From assembly GCA_020054175.1 (NCBI GenBank), contig JAGVLR010000186.1, forward strand, positions 1 through 50,407: a stretch of 50,407 bases of DNA. Direction: 5' to 3'. The notes under the pieces were generated by a model that did not search any database, had not been told where the DNA came from, and was given only the letters and a program-made list of their open reading frames with translations. Origin of the DNA: Candidatus Dadabacteria bacterium (GTDB lineage: Bacteria > Desulfobacterota_D > UBA1144 > Nemesobacterales > UBA2774). Both the position numbers and the translations under genes were made by a program. How positions within the stretch are numbered: position 1 is the stretch's first letter; each line of letters starts with the position of its first letter. Below are positions 16,764 through 24,157 of this stretch, piece by piece.

Positions 16764-18178
16764 TAAGCGTCGGCCTCCTCATCCTGTTCTTTACCGTCGT
16801 CCTTTTCGGGCTTTTCCTCCGGGGCCTCATCCTCTACTTCCGGTTCAGTGTCTTTCTCTATTTCCTCCTCAATTTCCTCCTCGATCCTGTCGATGGTATC
16901 CCTGTCGAAACCCATTATCTCTTCTAGGAAGATGTCTGGCGGGAGGATTTGCTGTGCATCGAGAGAGTTCGCATAAGTTGAGAGGGTCGTAGCTCTGATC
17001 TGAGCGATATCGGCCTTATCCTTCTCGCCAAGTACGACGAGGGGCGGCCAGGTGACCGAATAGCCCTCAGTCGGCGTTGGGAGGAGCTGCACCTGTATGA
17101 GGCGGTCTATGACCGGACGGACTATCCGGGCCTCGACATGATTAGTTCTCCTCTCTTCCATTGAGGCCAGGAAGCCTCTTTCGTCCTGACTCGAAGCGAG
17201 CTCGCCGCGCTCGGAGCCGATAAGGATTCTCTTTGGAATCCCCGTGGCGCAGGCAATCATATCGAGTTGTTTTTCTATGTGTGTATCGGGATTCGCAACA
17301 GCAGGGGGAAGCACCTTAGCCTCAATACCCTCGGTAGCCGTATATCGCTTCAGGCCGTGTAGATACTCTTCTATCATCTGGTGTAGCTTGTCCGCGTCTT
17401 CGATCCTCGCTCCATCCAGAGCATTGAAATTCATGCCAGGGAAGCCGCCCCTCCAGAACATCTCTGCCGAGCCCCCGAGAATCAACTCAAGGTTCATGAG
17501 GCGGTTGAATACATCCTCCAGCGCCGGAACTCCTATCGTCTCCCCCTCGACCGCGCCTTCGGCTACATGAATAATGCGGGAATAATGAACTTTGTGTTTA
17601 ATGCTCCGGCCATTTTCAAGTTCCAGCGTAATCTCATACATGAGCGGCAAGCCATAGCGGGGCTTCTTGGTATCTTCCTCGTAGCGCTCTATCTTGACCG
17701 CGCCCTGATGAAAGCAGTTGATGTAGAGCAGGTCCGTTGCACGCGTGACTTCCTGCTCGGGGCCGTTTACATCTTTGAATCCCAGGAAGAGAACCCCGAA
17801 CTCGCCGATACGGGCAAGCGTATCAACTTTGTGGAGGTAGTGGAATATGTTGAGCCTCGTGGCTATTTCCTGCCACTTTACCTCGAAGGCAGTATCGTTG
17901 TTGTCGCTCCCGATCTCGGTTATCTCCGGTTTATATCGCCATGCTACGTCCGGCTTGATGGTGATAATTCTCTTGGCTATATCCTGCCGCCTGAAGATCG
18001 AGTAATAGTCTATGAACTGGAGGGTCTTCGGGTATCCCAGGGCCTCGTATATATCCCTCTTACCGCCGTAGCTGAGCCCGGCCCGGCCCGCGAATGTCAG
18101 CCTATCGCCAAGAGCGCCGAGTATGGCGAGCACGGCTCTCTCATTGACTGCCATTTCTGCTTTCGTTTCGTTTTCCAT
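16763..18178 (-). CDS. Portal protein (DUF1073 type)
   Basis: A 471-residue portal. It has the DUF1073 hallmark ATGIPKRILIGSERGELASS around residue 320, followed by ERRTNHVEARIVRPVIDRL, and ends in a long acidic tail (EIEEEIEKDTEPEVEDE). Twelve of these form the dodecameric vertex through which DNA is packaged. I chose ATG 18178, which has GGAGG five bases upstream. A longer frame beginning at TTG 18190 would put that SD inside the gene. A conserved attenuator-like leader precedes it. Confidence 0.88.
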   Translation of the reverse strand: MENETKAEMAVNERAVLAILGALGDRLTFAGRAGLSYGGKRDIYEALGYPKTLQFIDYYSIFRRQDIAKRIITIKPDVAWRYKPEITEIGSDNNDTAFEVKWQEIATRLNIFHYLHKVDTLARIGEFGVLFLGFKDVNGPEQEVTRATDLLYINCFHQGAVKIERYEEDTKKPRYGLPLMYEITLELENGRSIKHKVHYSRIIHVAEGAVEGETIGVPALEDVFNRLMNLELILGGSAEMFWRGGFPGMNFNALDGARIEDADKLHQMIEEYLHGLKRYTATEGIEAKVLPPAVANPDTHIEKQLDMIACATGIPKRILIGSERGELASSQDERGFLASMEERRTNHVEARIVRPVIDRLIQVQLLPTPTEGYSVTWPPLVVLGEKDKADIAQIRATTLSTYANSLDAQQILPPDIFLEEIMGFDRDTIDRIEEEIEEEIEKDTEPEVEDEAPEEKPEKDDGKEQDEEADA

Positions 18179-18270
18179 GTCTGCCTCCAAAATAAAAAGC
18201 CCCGCCGTCAGTTGATTCTGAACAGCGGGGCTAGAGTTCTTCTATGCCTTCTGTGATGTTTAGGAATGCT
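18179..18270 (-). promoter_or_regulatory. Conserved leader, copy B (before portal)
   Basis: Homologous to leader A at 14790-14886: the same upstream block (AAGCATTCCTA ... GAAGAACTC), a terminator hairpin, a U-tract and GGAGG. No clear promoter precedes copy B, so transcripts probably arrive from the terminase genes. Read-through here would control portal and downstream head genes. Confidence 0.65.
18189..18232 (-). terminator. Intrinsic terminator just before the portal SD
   Basis: Minus-strand stem AGCCCCGC/GCGGGGCU (8 bp) with an inner TCAG/CUGA stem, followed by TTTTTATTTT that abuts the GGAGG of the portal gene. Confidence 0.85.
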
Positions 18271-18276
18271 TAAGAA

Positions 18277-18606
18277 TTATTGCTCTATTTGGTTCATCGC
18301 CGCCTCGATTAATTCCTCTTCAGTCATCTCAGCTGACCTGCCTCCCAACATGTCCAATAATAGGGTCGGCCAGTTGTTAGTTGTTTCCCATATTCTCTCT
18401 GGCTCGCTAGGTCCCGGCTCGAATAGGCGGTCATGGAGTGTTTTCGCGTCTGAGAGATTTTGACAAATGTGTGTGTAATTTACACTCTCTCCCTGAACCA
18501 TGAGCGCCACAAGGCCGACTTCTCTATTTTCATATATCCTTGCCAATGCCGGGCGAGGTGGTTTAACCATCCATACGAAGGTCGGTTTCGCGATTTTAAC
18601 CATCAT
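18277..18606 (-). CDS. Phage protein of unknown function
   Basis: A 109-residue protein between the terminase and portal genes, starting two bases after the previous stop. It contains VALMVQGESVNYTHICQNLSD and an acidic helical C-terminus (TEEELIEAAMNQIEQ). No family is recognised. Its stop lies just before conserved leader B. Confidence 0.55.
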   Translation of the reverse strand: MMVKIAKPTFVWMVKPPRPALARIYENREVGLVALMVQGESVNYTHICQNLSDAKTLHDRLFEPGPSEPERIWETTNNWPTLLLDMLGGRSAEMTEEELIEAAMNQIEQ

Positions 18607-18608
18607 CC

Positions 18609-18935
18609 CTACTTCCCGCTTCCTTCGTATTCAAACAATCCCGTCAAATCTCTAACGATTATTTCCAAGAAATCATCTGGGAAGAGTGTAACCGGGGCAT
18701 CTGCATTGCCGAGTTTCTCTTTTAAGAAAGCCACGGATATGTGTAAATTGTGCGGAGTTAATTGATTATCAACAAACAAATCGGCGGCGTCTGACCGGAG
18801 ATGCATCATTACAGCATTGTCGGGAGTATCCATTCGTACACCTGCCCATTCTAGCCCATTTATAACTTGGGGGCGAGGGTCAAGAACTGCCTTTAGTAGT
18901 TCGCCTTCAGAGTCAACGAAAAATTGATGCTTCAT
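18609..18935 (-). CDS. Phage protein of unknown function
   Basis: A 108-residue mixed alpha/beta protein (HQFFVDSEGELLKAVLD near the start). It is packed between two other small genes in the terminase-portal interval. No motif is recognised; the tight spacing supports it as a real gene. Confidence 0.5.
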   Translation of the reverse strand: MKHQFFVDSEGELLKAVLDPRPQVINGLEWAGVRMDTPDNAVMMHLRSDAADLFVDNQLTPHNLHISVAFLKEKLGNADAPVTLFPDDFLEIIVRDLTGLFEYEGSGK

Positions 18936-18938
18936 TGC

Positions 18939-19160
18939 TTACTCCTTCCCCCTTATCTCGTCTATGCTCTTAGTCGTCAACAGTTTCGACTCCGTCTTCC
19001 TCAGCCGCGTAGGAAGACCGGCCAGGAAATCAACCTCAATTGTACCATAGAACCCCTCCTGCCGGAGTTGGGATAATAGTTCGTCGAGGGCGACGTGAGC
19101 GTCGTCCTTTATGTGGCTCGGGATGTTCGGAAGCTTGCCTGATTGAGGCTTGGGGGTCAT
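18939..19160 (-). CDS. Small terminase-linked protein, YezD-like pattern
   Basis: A 73-residue protein beginning at ATG 19160, four bases after the large terminase stop. A longer frame to 19304 would overlap the terminase gene deeply, so the short form is preferred. It has a helix then a beta pair (QEGFYGTIEVDFLAGLPTRL) resembling small DUF2292/YezD-like proteins. Function unknown. Confidence 0.55.
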   Translation of the reverse strand: MTPKPQSGKLPNIPSHIKDDAHVALDELLSQLRQEGFYGTIEVDFLAGLPTRLRKTESKLLTTKSIDEIRGKE

Positions 19161-19164
19161 AGGG

Positions 19165-20637
19165 TTACCACGCTCCTGCCCGCTTGGGCTGCTTCTTTTT
19201 CTTGGCGTAGATAATAGCCTGCATCTCTTCGTCGTAAATGTCGTCGTGTGGCATGTTCGGGAAGACGCAGAGGTTTGAGTAACACTCCTCTTTCCATGGC
19301 GCAACCTTCGGATGCCTGACTTCCCCGAGGCGGATGTAAGACTGTGCGATATCGCCCTTCTCTCGCTTCCCGATGTTCAGGCTTATCTTGGCATCGGTAT
19401 ACACTTCCTTCGTTGAAATAATCTTAATCTTCTTCTTGCCGAAATTAGTTTCGACTTCCTTGTCGTTCAGCACCTGGATAAGGCTGATACCGCTGCCTTT
19501 TGCTTCTATTAGAAAGAAATCGAGAGGTCTGGTCTTCCACAGCTTCAAACAGAAGTCCTCGAGCTCGCCAAATTCCATACGCTCAAACCACTGATTCGTT
19601 TTGTAAAGCACCTCCCCGGCTTCTACGTACTCCCCGAAGGCCGAATAGTCGGCAGACTCGGCTATCTCATATGCGGAGTCAATCGATACAAACCGGGTTC
19701 CGGTCGGGGCAGCGCCTTCATATTCCCACTTCTCCAACCATTCCCGCTTTATGATCGCGCCCGACTCGTCTGTCACAACCTGCTGGAAACGGGGCATCCA
19801 CCACCGGCCCATCTCGATATTCGCCTTTTTAAGTTGCTCCTTGTTATGCCGGGCCTCCCAAAGGGGCTCACCGCGCTTCCGAGTGTATTTCCTCCCGGTC
19901 GAGAGTGTCCATTCCTCATCGATAATCGCCTCGGCGGGGAAGTTCAGGACGGTCCATTCCTCGCCGGAATCCTTGGCCGTAGCGAGGATTTTAGCGATGA
20001 TGTCCTTCCCATTCCACCGGGTCATAGGGATGATCATAGCGGCGTCGGGGTTATTGGCTCTGCGCTTGAGTACCGAAATAAAGAAATCCCATATCTGCTT
20101 CTGATAAGTCTCCGATTCCGCCTCCGTAGGGTTCTTTATGAGGTCGTCGACGAGAAGGAGGTCATAGCCCTTTCCCTCTGCCGAACCACCGCGGCCTACG
20201 GAATAATAACCCCCGCCCTCGGTCGTATGCCAGTCATTGGCGGCCCTTGAGTCCTGCCGTATTTTTACGTGCGGGAATATTTCCTTGTAGAGATTCGACT
20301 CCATTATATCCCTCGTCGACTTGCCGAAGGCAGCGGCGAGTCTGTCAGAATATGATCCCAGCATTACGCACTTTTCAGGATTGTGGCCGAGGAACCAGGA
20401 GGCGAATAAGATAGAGCATTCGAGCGTCTTGCCGTAACGGTTGGGCTCGGAGACTATAAGCCGGCCTATTTCTCCCCTTTCGACCGCCTCAAGGCGGTCG
20501 GCGACCACTTCATGATGCCAGTTCGCCTCATAGCCCGGGAAGATCAGGCGGGCATAGCTCATCAGGGCGAGACGGGCTGCCGCGATCCAGTCAAGGGCGA
20601 CGTCTGTTTGGCTCATTTGTTCGTCGAATGCGCTCAA
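19165..20637 (-). CDS. terL: Terminase large subunit
   Basis: The 490-residue packaging motor and nuclease. The ATPase half has a variant Walker A, SEPNRYGKT (residues ~63-71), and Walker B, LLLVDD (~160-165). The nuclease half shows SIDSAYE, then LIEAKGSG and HDDIYDEEMQA, the acidic residues expected of the RNase H-like domain. It pumps DNA into the prohead through the portal and cuts the concatemer. The start overlaps the small subunit stop by four bases. Confidence 0.92.
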   Translation of the reverse strand: MSAFDEQMSQTDVALDWIAAARLALMSYARLIFPGYEANWHHEVVADRLEAVERGEIGRLIVSEPNRYGKTLECSILFASWFLGHNPEKCVMLGSYSDRLAAAFGKSTRDIMESNLYKEIFPHVKIRQDSRAANDWHTTEGGGYYSVGRGGSAEGKGYDLLLVDDLIKNPTEAESETYQKQIWDFFISVLKRRANNPDAAMIIPMTRWNGKDIIAKILATAKDSGEEWTVLNFPAEAIIDEEWTLSTGRKYTRKRGEPLWEARHNKEQLKKANIEMGRWWMPRFQQVVTDESGAIIKREWLEKWEYEGAAPTGTRFVSIDSAYEIAESADYSAFGEYVEAGEVLYKTNQWFERMEFGELEDFCLKLWKTRPLDFFLIEAKGSGISLIQVLNDKEVETNFGKKKIKIISTKEVYTDAKISLNIGKREKGDIAQSYIRLGEVRHPKVAPWKEECYSNLCVFPNMPHDDIYDEEMQAIIYAKKKKQPKRAGAW

Positions 20638-21221
20638 TGTTTTGCCCCTGCCTTTTCTCTTGCACGCTCTATGTCTCGTGCGATATCAACGAGCGGGGTC
20701 TGCTGCACCCTGCGCCTGGCCTCTTCGAGCTCCAGCTTCTCGCCTGGGATGTTCCCTACTCTCACAACGTCTACAAATTTCTTGATATTCTTTGCGAGGA
20801 AAATCCATGTTGGGCCGGAGGGGAAAAACTCCATCATTGGCATGAAGTAATAATCCCTCTTCGTCTCCCATTCTTTTAAGGCGTTGCGAAACCTTTCTAC
20901 AAGCTCGGGATCGTAGGTCTCCGCAACGCCTTCATCGTAATCATAAAGTCTGTTTTTAGTAATCCCCAGCATGAAAGCAACATTCTCTTTGGTCGAAAGT
21001 CCCATGAAGGATAGGAAGATTTTGCGACGGGTTATTCCGCTTATCTGTCTCCCGAAGTTGACGGCCTCAAACGGATTCCAGCCTGCAACCAAGTCCTCAA
21101 GCTTCTGGCAGAGCTCAGGGGTAAGCTTGCTCGGCCGACCGCCTTTGTTCTTGCCCTTATCGGCTTCGTCGACCGGGACAGCTACAAGAACCTTCCCCCT
21201 TTTCCCTTTCCTTACCGGCAT
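20634..21221 (-). CDS. Terminase small subunit
   Basis: A 195-residue DNA-binding subunit. After a basic N-terminus, GGRPSKLTPELCQKLEDLVAG and MLGITKNRLYDYDEG form a helix-turn-helix region typical of small terminases, followed by coiled coil (ELEEARRRVQQT). It would recognise the packaging site and load TerL. A GAGGG SD lies five bases before the ATG. The intergenic stretch upstream carries the pentamer arrays and a hairpin. Confidence 0.8.
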   Translation of the reverse strand: MPVRKGKRGKVLVAVPVDEADKGKNKGGRPSKLTPELCQKLEDLVAGWNPFEAVNFGRQISGITRRKIFLSFMGLSTKENVAFMLGITKNRLYDYDEGVAETYDPELVERFRNALKEWETKRDYYFMPMMEFFPSGPTWIFLAKNIKKFVDVVRVGNIPGEKLELEEARRRVQQTPLVDIARDIERAREKAGAKH

Positions 21222-21249
21222 ATATCCCTCATATCAAGTATATTCGTTT

Positions 21250-21295
21250 CAGGCGCGAGGGGCAAGGATTGCGTTTCCACAACCCCTGCGCCCTG
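21250..21295 (-). ncRNA. Long RNA hairpin between pentamer array and terS
   Basis: On the minus strand an outer imperfect stem (CAGGGCGCAG with CTCGCGCCTG) encloses an eight-bp inner stem GGGUUGUG/CGCAAUCC capped by a GAAA tetraloop. No U-tract follows, so it is not an intrinsic terminator. It may be a folded RNA end, a protein target, or part of a packaging site. Confidence 0.55.
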
Positions 21296-21301
21296 TTTTA
21301 T

Positions 21302-21376
21302 ATGTCAGGTTATGCCTTGTCCGGCCTCGTCTCGTCTAGGCGCGTCTGGTACTGTCAGGGCCAGTCTTGCCATGCC
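21302..21376 (-). repeat. Pentamer array b (15 units)
   Basis: Read 5' to 3' on the minus strand this is 15 consecutive 5-nt units such as GGCAT, GACGA, GGCCG, GACAA. All 15 have C at position 3, 13 have G at position 1, and none has T at position 2. It is in the same 5-nt register as array a, exactly 35 bases away. Confidence 0.75.
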
Positions 21377-21411
21377 ATTAATTTTTTATCGACCCTCCCC
21401 TCATCAAGTAT

Positions 21412-21466
21412 TCGTGTTGTCTCGTCGTGTCAGGTCTTATCTCGTCATGTCAGGGTTCGGCGTGCC
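21412..21466 (-). repeat. Pentamer array a (11 units)
   Basis: It begins two bases after the stop of the RAMP-like gene. Eleven 5-nt units on the minus strand, e.g. GACAT, GACGA, GACCT, GACAA. Ten have C at position 3 and nine have G at position 1. Confidence 0.75.
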
Positions 21467-21468
21467 CT

Positions 21469-22101
21469 TTAATCTAGTATTTCAAACTCTCCCCAGCCAC
21501 AACCAAAGCCTTTAGGCGAATTATGCCGACCGGTCCCGATTCCAACCTGCTGCCCTACGCGCAGTAACAAGTTTGCTATATCGGCATGAGTAAACTGGTC
21601 AGCATCGAAGCGGATTTTTACTACCGCTTCCCAGCCCGGCTCCCACATAGGCATAGGCCGTAAATCGACGTTCCCATTCGCGTTAGGCATAGGCTGGCAG
21701 TGATATCTCGGCTCGCCCTTCGTAATCTTCACAAGCGGCGTACCGTCAGATTCGAAGCCATCTGCCATGATGAAGACGGACAGTTTGGCCCGCGTCATTA
21801 CAAAACCTACTAGCCGACAGCAGTCTATGAGAGCATTCCGGAATGCGGCGCAGGGGATACCTGCCCAGCCCTGAGTAGCGCGGTGTATCGCGTTCCTATA
21901 TGCCGCCATAAAGTCTTTTGGTTCCCGCTTCTTTCCCTTCTTGGCGGTCGAGCCGGCCTCCTGGGTCTTCTGTATAGCCTCCTTCGCTGCCTCGGAAAAT
22001 TTCTGATGGACATAGGGCGTAGTACCTTTTATCTTAAACTCCGCTACTTGTATATTCGGCGGCGATATTAATACTTCCATCTTCTCTGCTGCTAATCCCA
22101 C
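21469..22101 (-). CDS. Phage RAMP-like protein flanked by pentamer arrays
   Basis: A 210-residue protein, start GTG 22101 with GGAGG six bases upstream. After a short leader, AEFKIKGTTPYVHQKFSEAA starts a ferredoxin-like strand-helix pattern. A basic linker (TAKKGKKREPKD) and GIPCAAFRNALIDCCR follow, then AVVKIRFDADQFTHADIANLL and a glycine-rich end, GIGTGRHNSPKGFGCGWG. A glycine-rich loop at the end of a strand-helix-strand unit is the mark of RAMP RNA-binding proteins (Cas5/6/7). Phage homologues with an opening like 'GxSPLixHxxSxKA' are, to my memory, uncharacterised. Arrays of GRCNN pentamers fill its 5' leader and lie right after its stop. RNA or ssDNA binding is inferred, not shown. Confidence 0.6.
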   Translation of the reverse strand: MGLAAEKMEVLISPPNIQVAEFKIKGTTPYVHQKFSEAAKEAIQKTQEAGSTAKKGKKREPKDFMAAYRNAIHRATQGWAGIPCAAFRNALIDCCRLVGFVMTRAKLSVFIMADGFESDGTPLVKITKGEPRYHCQPMPNANGNVDLRPMPMWEPGWEAVVKIRFDADQFTHADIANLLLRVGQQVGIGTGRHNSPKGFGCGWGEFEILD

Positions 22102-22120
22102 GATACACCTCCATAAAAGT

Positions 22121-22175
22121 TGGTTTTGTTAAGTCTCGTCGGGGCACGTCTTGCCTTGTCGCACCTTGGCGCGTC
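22121..22175 (-). repeat. Pentamer array c (11 units), in the leader of the RAMP-like gene
   Basis: Starts at the G of the upstream gene's TAG stop. Eleven units on the minus strand, e.g. GACGC, GCCAA, GACAA, GGCAA; ten have C at position 3 and nine start with G. It ends ~9 bases before the SD of the next gene. Confidence 0.75.
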
Positions 22176-22663
22176 TAGGATAATTTTTCATTTCGCGCAG
22201 TCTTCTTCACGTCTTCCATGCTCTCAAAAACCCCTACCAGCTCAAGAAGGTTTTTGTGCCTCTCCTGCCAGCGGTCAAACTCAGATATGGCCTGTTGTAA
22301 CATTTGCGCCCGCAAGTCCCTATTCCCGAGTATGTCGTTTATCGACCTGTAACCGCCGTCAGCGCCCCGGTCGGGGACAAGGCTGAGATAGACCCTGGCT
22401 TCCTTGCCGGAATCGATACCCGGCATAGTTACCATCTGTATCAGCCTTCGAGCTTGCCAAAGCCTGTAGAGGTGCCCGGCTTTGACGTTGTTCCATTCGA
22501 AGTGTTCATGCAATACGCTCTCGGGCTCCTTCGCCATAGCTACAACCGCCTCGGTTGAAAGCAACCCGCCGTTCGCCAACCTGATTCGCTCAAGCTCCGC
22601 GGTGACGATCTCCAACCTCGATACCGCGCCTACTTCTTGAGATGCCTTAGCCAAGCTCTGCAT
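22175..22663 (-). CDS. Conserved phage protein upstream of the RAMP-like gene
   Basis: A 162-residue helical protein. The pattern ANGGLLSTEAVVAMAKEPES, then HEHFEWNNVKAGHLYRLWQA and a GYRSIND segment before a final long helix, is one I recognise from many phage genomes without a known function. AGGAGG lies eight bases before the ATG. It is the gene directly upstream of array c, and its stop codon is the first base of that array. Confidence 0.6.
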   Translation of the reverse strand: MQSLAKASQEVGAVSRLEIVTAELERIRLANGGLLSTEAVVAMAKEPESVLHEHFEWNNVKAGHLYRLWQARRLIQMVTMPGIDSGKEARVYLSLVPDRGADGGYRSINDILGNRDLRAQMLQQAISEFDRWQERHKNLLELVGVFESMEDVKKTARNEKLS

Positions 22664-22729
22664 GCTTAATACCTCCTGTTTTTAGATATATCACCGTCTT
22701 TAATGCCGCCTCCTAGTACTCGTTGAACG

Positions 22730-22978
22730 TCATTCCGCCCTCGCGGGTTTCATCTCTACTATCGTTGATTTGTCGTCATCGACCTTGATATTGATACGGC
22801 AGTCAGCATCCGTGCGCGTGAGGTAGATATGCGTGTGACCTTCATGAGCGTCTATGGACATCCACGATATACCTTCGGTGATCAGATATATGCCGTGCTC
22901 GCGCTCTATGTCGAGCAGGTTACGCTCGATCTTCTTACCGCCCAAGCCGAATGTGACAACTGATATGGTTAATTTCAT
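22730..22978 (-). CDS. Small phage protein, function unknown
   Basis: An 82-residue beta-rich protein (MSIDAHEGHTHIYLTRTD; INIKVDDDKSTIVEM). The ATG at 22978 is preceded by AGGAG. No motif is recognised. A short gap of 66 bases separates it from the next gene. Confidence 0.5.
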   Translation of the reverse strand: MKLTISVVTFGLGGKKIERNLLDIEREHGIYLITEGISWMSIDAHEGHTHIYLTRTDADCRINIKVDDDKSTIVEMKPARAE

Positions 22979-22996
22979 GTATATTCTCCTGGTTGT

Positions 22997-23416
22997 TTAT
23001 GGTGCTCCGTCTGCGCCTCGGCAAAGCTTCACCTTGCATTCGCAGTCGTTAAATCCGTCGTCCGTCGGTCGGCAGATTATTCCTTGGAAGCAAATGCGAA
23101 GCCCGGCGACTGCCTGTTCCAGACATGTGTATCTATACTTGATCGACACCCATGCATCGCCGGGCTCTATTGTTGGGACGTCGTCTACAGTCCAGCTTTG
23201 AGGATTGTCGAGGTCTCCCTCAAATTTCAAAATCTCGGTTTCTTCGTCCGTAAGCATTGTCCAAGGCGGCGGCTCGAAAGTGTGGCGTTCGACCTCGAAG
23301 CGATTATGCGATATCGGGTCAGGTGTGTTGAAGTGCTCGCCAATGAAGTGTATTGCGGCCACCAACAATATCGCTCCAATCCCGGCAAAAATCACGATCC
23401 GCTTTTTCTCACTCAT
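22997..23416 (-). CDS. Membrane-anchored protein with a cysteine-rich C-terminus
   Basis: 139 residues. One transmembrane segment (IVIFAGIGAILLVAAIHFI, residues 7-25) follows a basic N-terminus, so the rest should face the periplasm. The C-terminal half has six cysteines (TCLEQ, RICFQGIICR, CECKVKLC). The SD is AGGAAAG. Function unknown; a role in lysis or cell-surface change is possible. Confidence 0.55.
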   Translation of the reverse strand: MSEKKRIVIFAGIGAILLVAAIHFIGEHFNTPDPISHNRFEVERHTFEPPPWTMLTDEETEILKFEGDLDNPQSWTVDDVPTIEPGDAWVSIKYRYTCLEQAVAGLRICFQGIICRPTDDGFNDCECKVKLCRGADGAP

Positions 23417-23446
23417 TCCTTTCTCCTTCCCGCCTAGCGGACGGGG

Positions 23447-23698
23447 TTAATTCCAATCATCCAAAATCGCGTACCGATGGAAACCACAGGCCCTAGGATT
23501 CGGACATATAATAGAACCTGGGACTTTTCCCTCTTTATCTATCTTCCTAGGATTGCCCTCGTTATTGTTTAAGACATAAATAAATCCACAGTCCGGGCAA
23601 GTAAGAACCAAATCCTCGAATCCGTCTTGGCTTATCTGCCACGTACCCTTTGCAAAATCAGCATCGGTAGATTTGCGAAAATGGAAGGTGTCAACCAT
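23447..23698 (-). CDS. Zinc-ribbon protein
   Basis: 83 residues with LTCPDCGFIY and, 32 residues on, IICPNPRACGFHR: two pairs of Cys (CxxC and CxxxxxC) of a zinc ribbon. It overlaps the upstream 52-residue zinc-finger gene by one base (TAATG). Function unknown. Confidence 0.6.
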   Translation of the reverse strand: MVDTFHFRKSTDADFAKGTWQISQDGFEDLVLTCPDCGFIYVLNNNEGNPRKIDKEGKVPGSIICPNPRACGFHRYAILDDWN

Positions 23699-23856
23699 TA
23701 TTCCTCTCCTGCCCCTACGGGGGTGAAAAATCCAATCGCACCACCACCGTTACAACGGCAGCATCGCCACTGTATAACTTCGCCGGATTCCTGTGTGTAA
23801 ATTACCCCGCGTCCGCAGCAGTCAGGGCAAGGTATCGGTGTTTCCTTCTCGCTCAT
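23698..23856 (-). CDS. 52-residue DnaJ-type zinc-finger protein
   Basis: A short ORF linked at both ends: ATGA with the upstream gene and TAATG with the downstream gene. It reads PCPDCCGRGVIY and later RCCRCNGGGAIGF, two CxxCxGxG motifs as in the DnaJ zinc domain. A GGAGG motif lies seven bases before the ATG. A second protein of this type is at 30356-30616. Confidence 0.7.
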   Translation of the reverse strand: MSEKETPIPCPDCCGRGVIYTQESGEVIQWRCCRCNGGGAIGFFTPVGAGEE

Positions 23857-24092
23857 TTCTCCTCCGCTGGATTCCATCGGTATATTTCGCCAGTACTCCC
23901 GACTTCTACAATCTCCCCGCGCTTGGCCATGTTGCGGACCTGCTGCTTGGAAAACGAGCGCCTACCAAAAGTGTCGCGCTCATTCTCGGGGTCGTAGGTG
24001 TAGAAGGTCTGCATTTTAGGCTCGTATTTAAGGAACCATCCGTCCCGGAGCATCTCTACCCCTGTGCGCTTATCTGTGATGATGCTTGTCAC
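23853..24092 (-). CDS. Phage protein of unknown function
   Basis: A 79-residue basic protein if it starts at GTG 24092, which has GGAGGTGG upstream. A longer form from ATG 24155 adds 21 residues but has no SD. It contains EMLRDGWFLKYEPKMQTFYTYD and KQQVRNMAKRGEIVEVG. No family is recognised. Confidence 0.5.
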   Translation of the reverse strand: MTSIITDKRTGVEMLRDGWFLKYEPKMQTFYTYDPENERDTFGRRSFSKQQVRNMAKRGEIVEVGSTGEIYRWNPAEEK

Positions 24093-24157
24093 GAGCGGTC
24101 CACCTCCGGGGTGTAGGGGGCGGGCTTTTCCATGAACGCCCTTACGCCGGTGCATCC

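Noticed and set aside
18179..18190. Portal start at TTG 18190
   Set aside because: The GGAGG would then be inside the gene; ATG 18178 has that SD at five-base spacing.
19161..19304. Upstream extension of the 18939 gene into terL
   Set aside because: It would overlap terL by over 140 bases in another frame; ATG 19160 follows the terL stop directly.
21302..22175. Pentamer blocks as a CRISPR array or simple microsatellite
   Set aside because: There is no repeat-spacer alternation, and the units share only a 3-base core with free positions, so neither fits.
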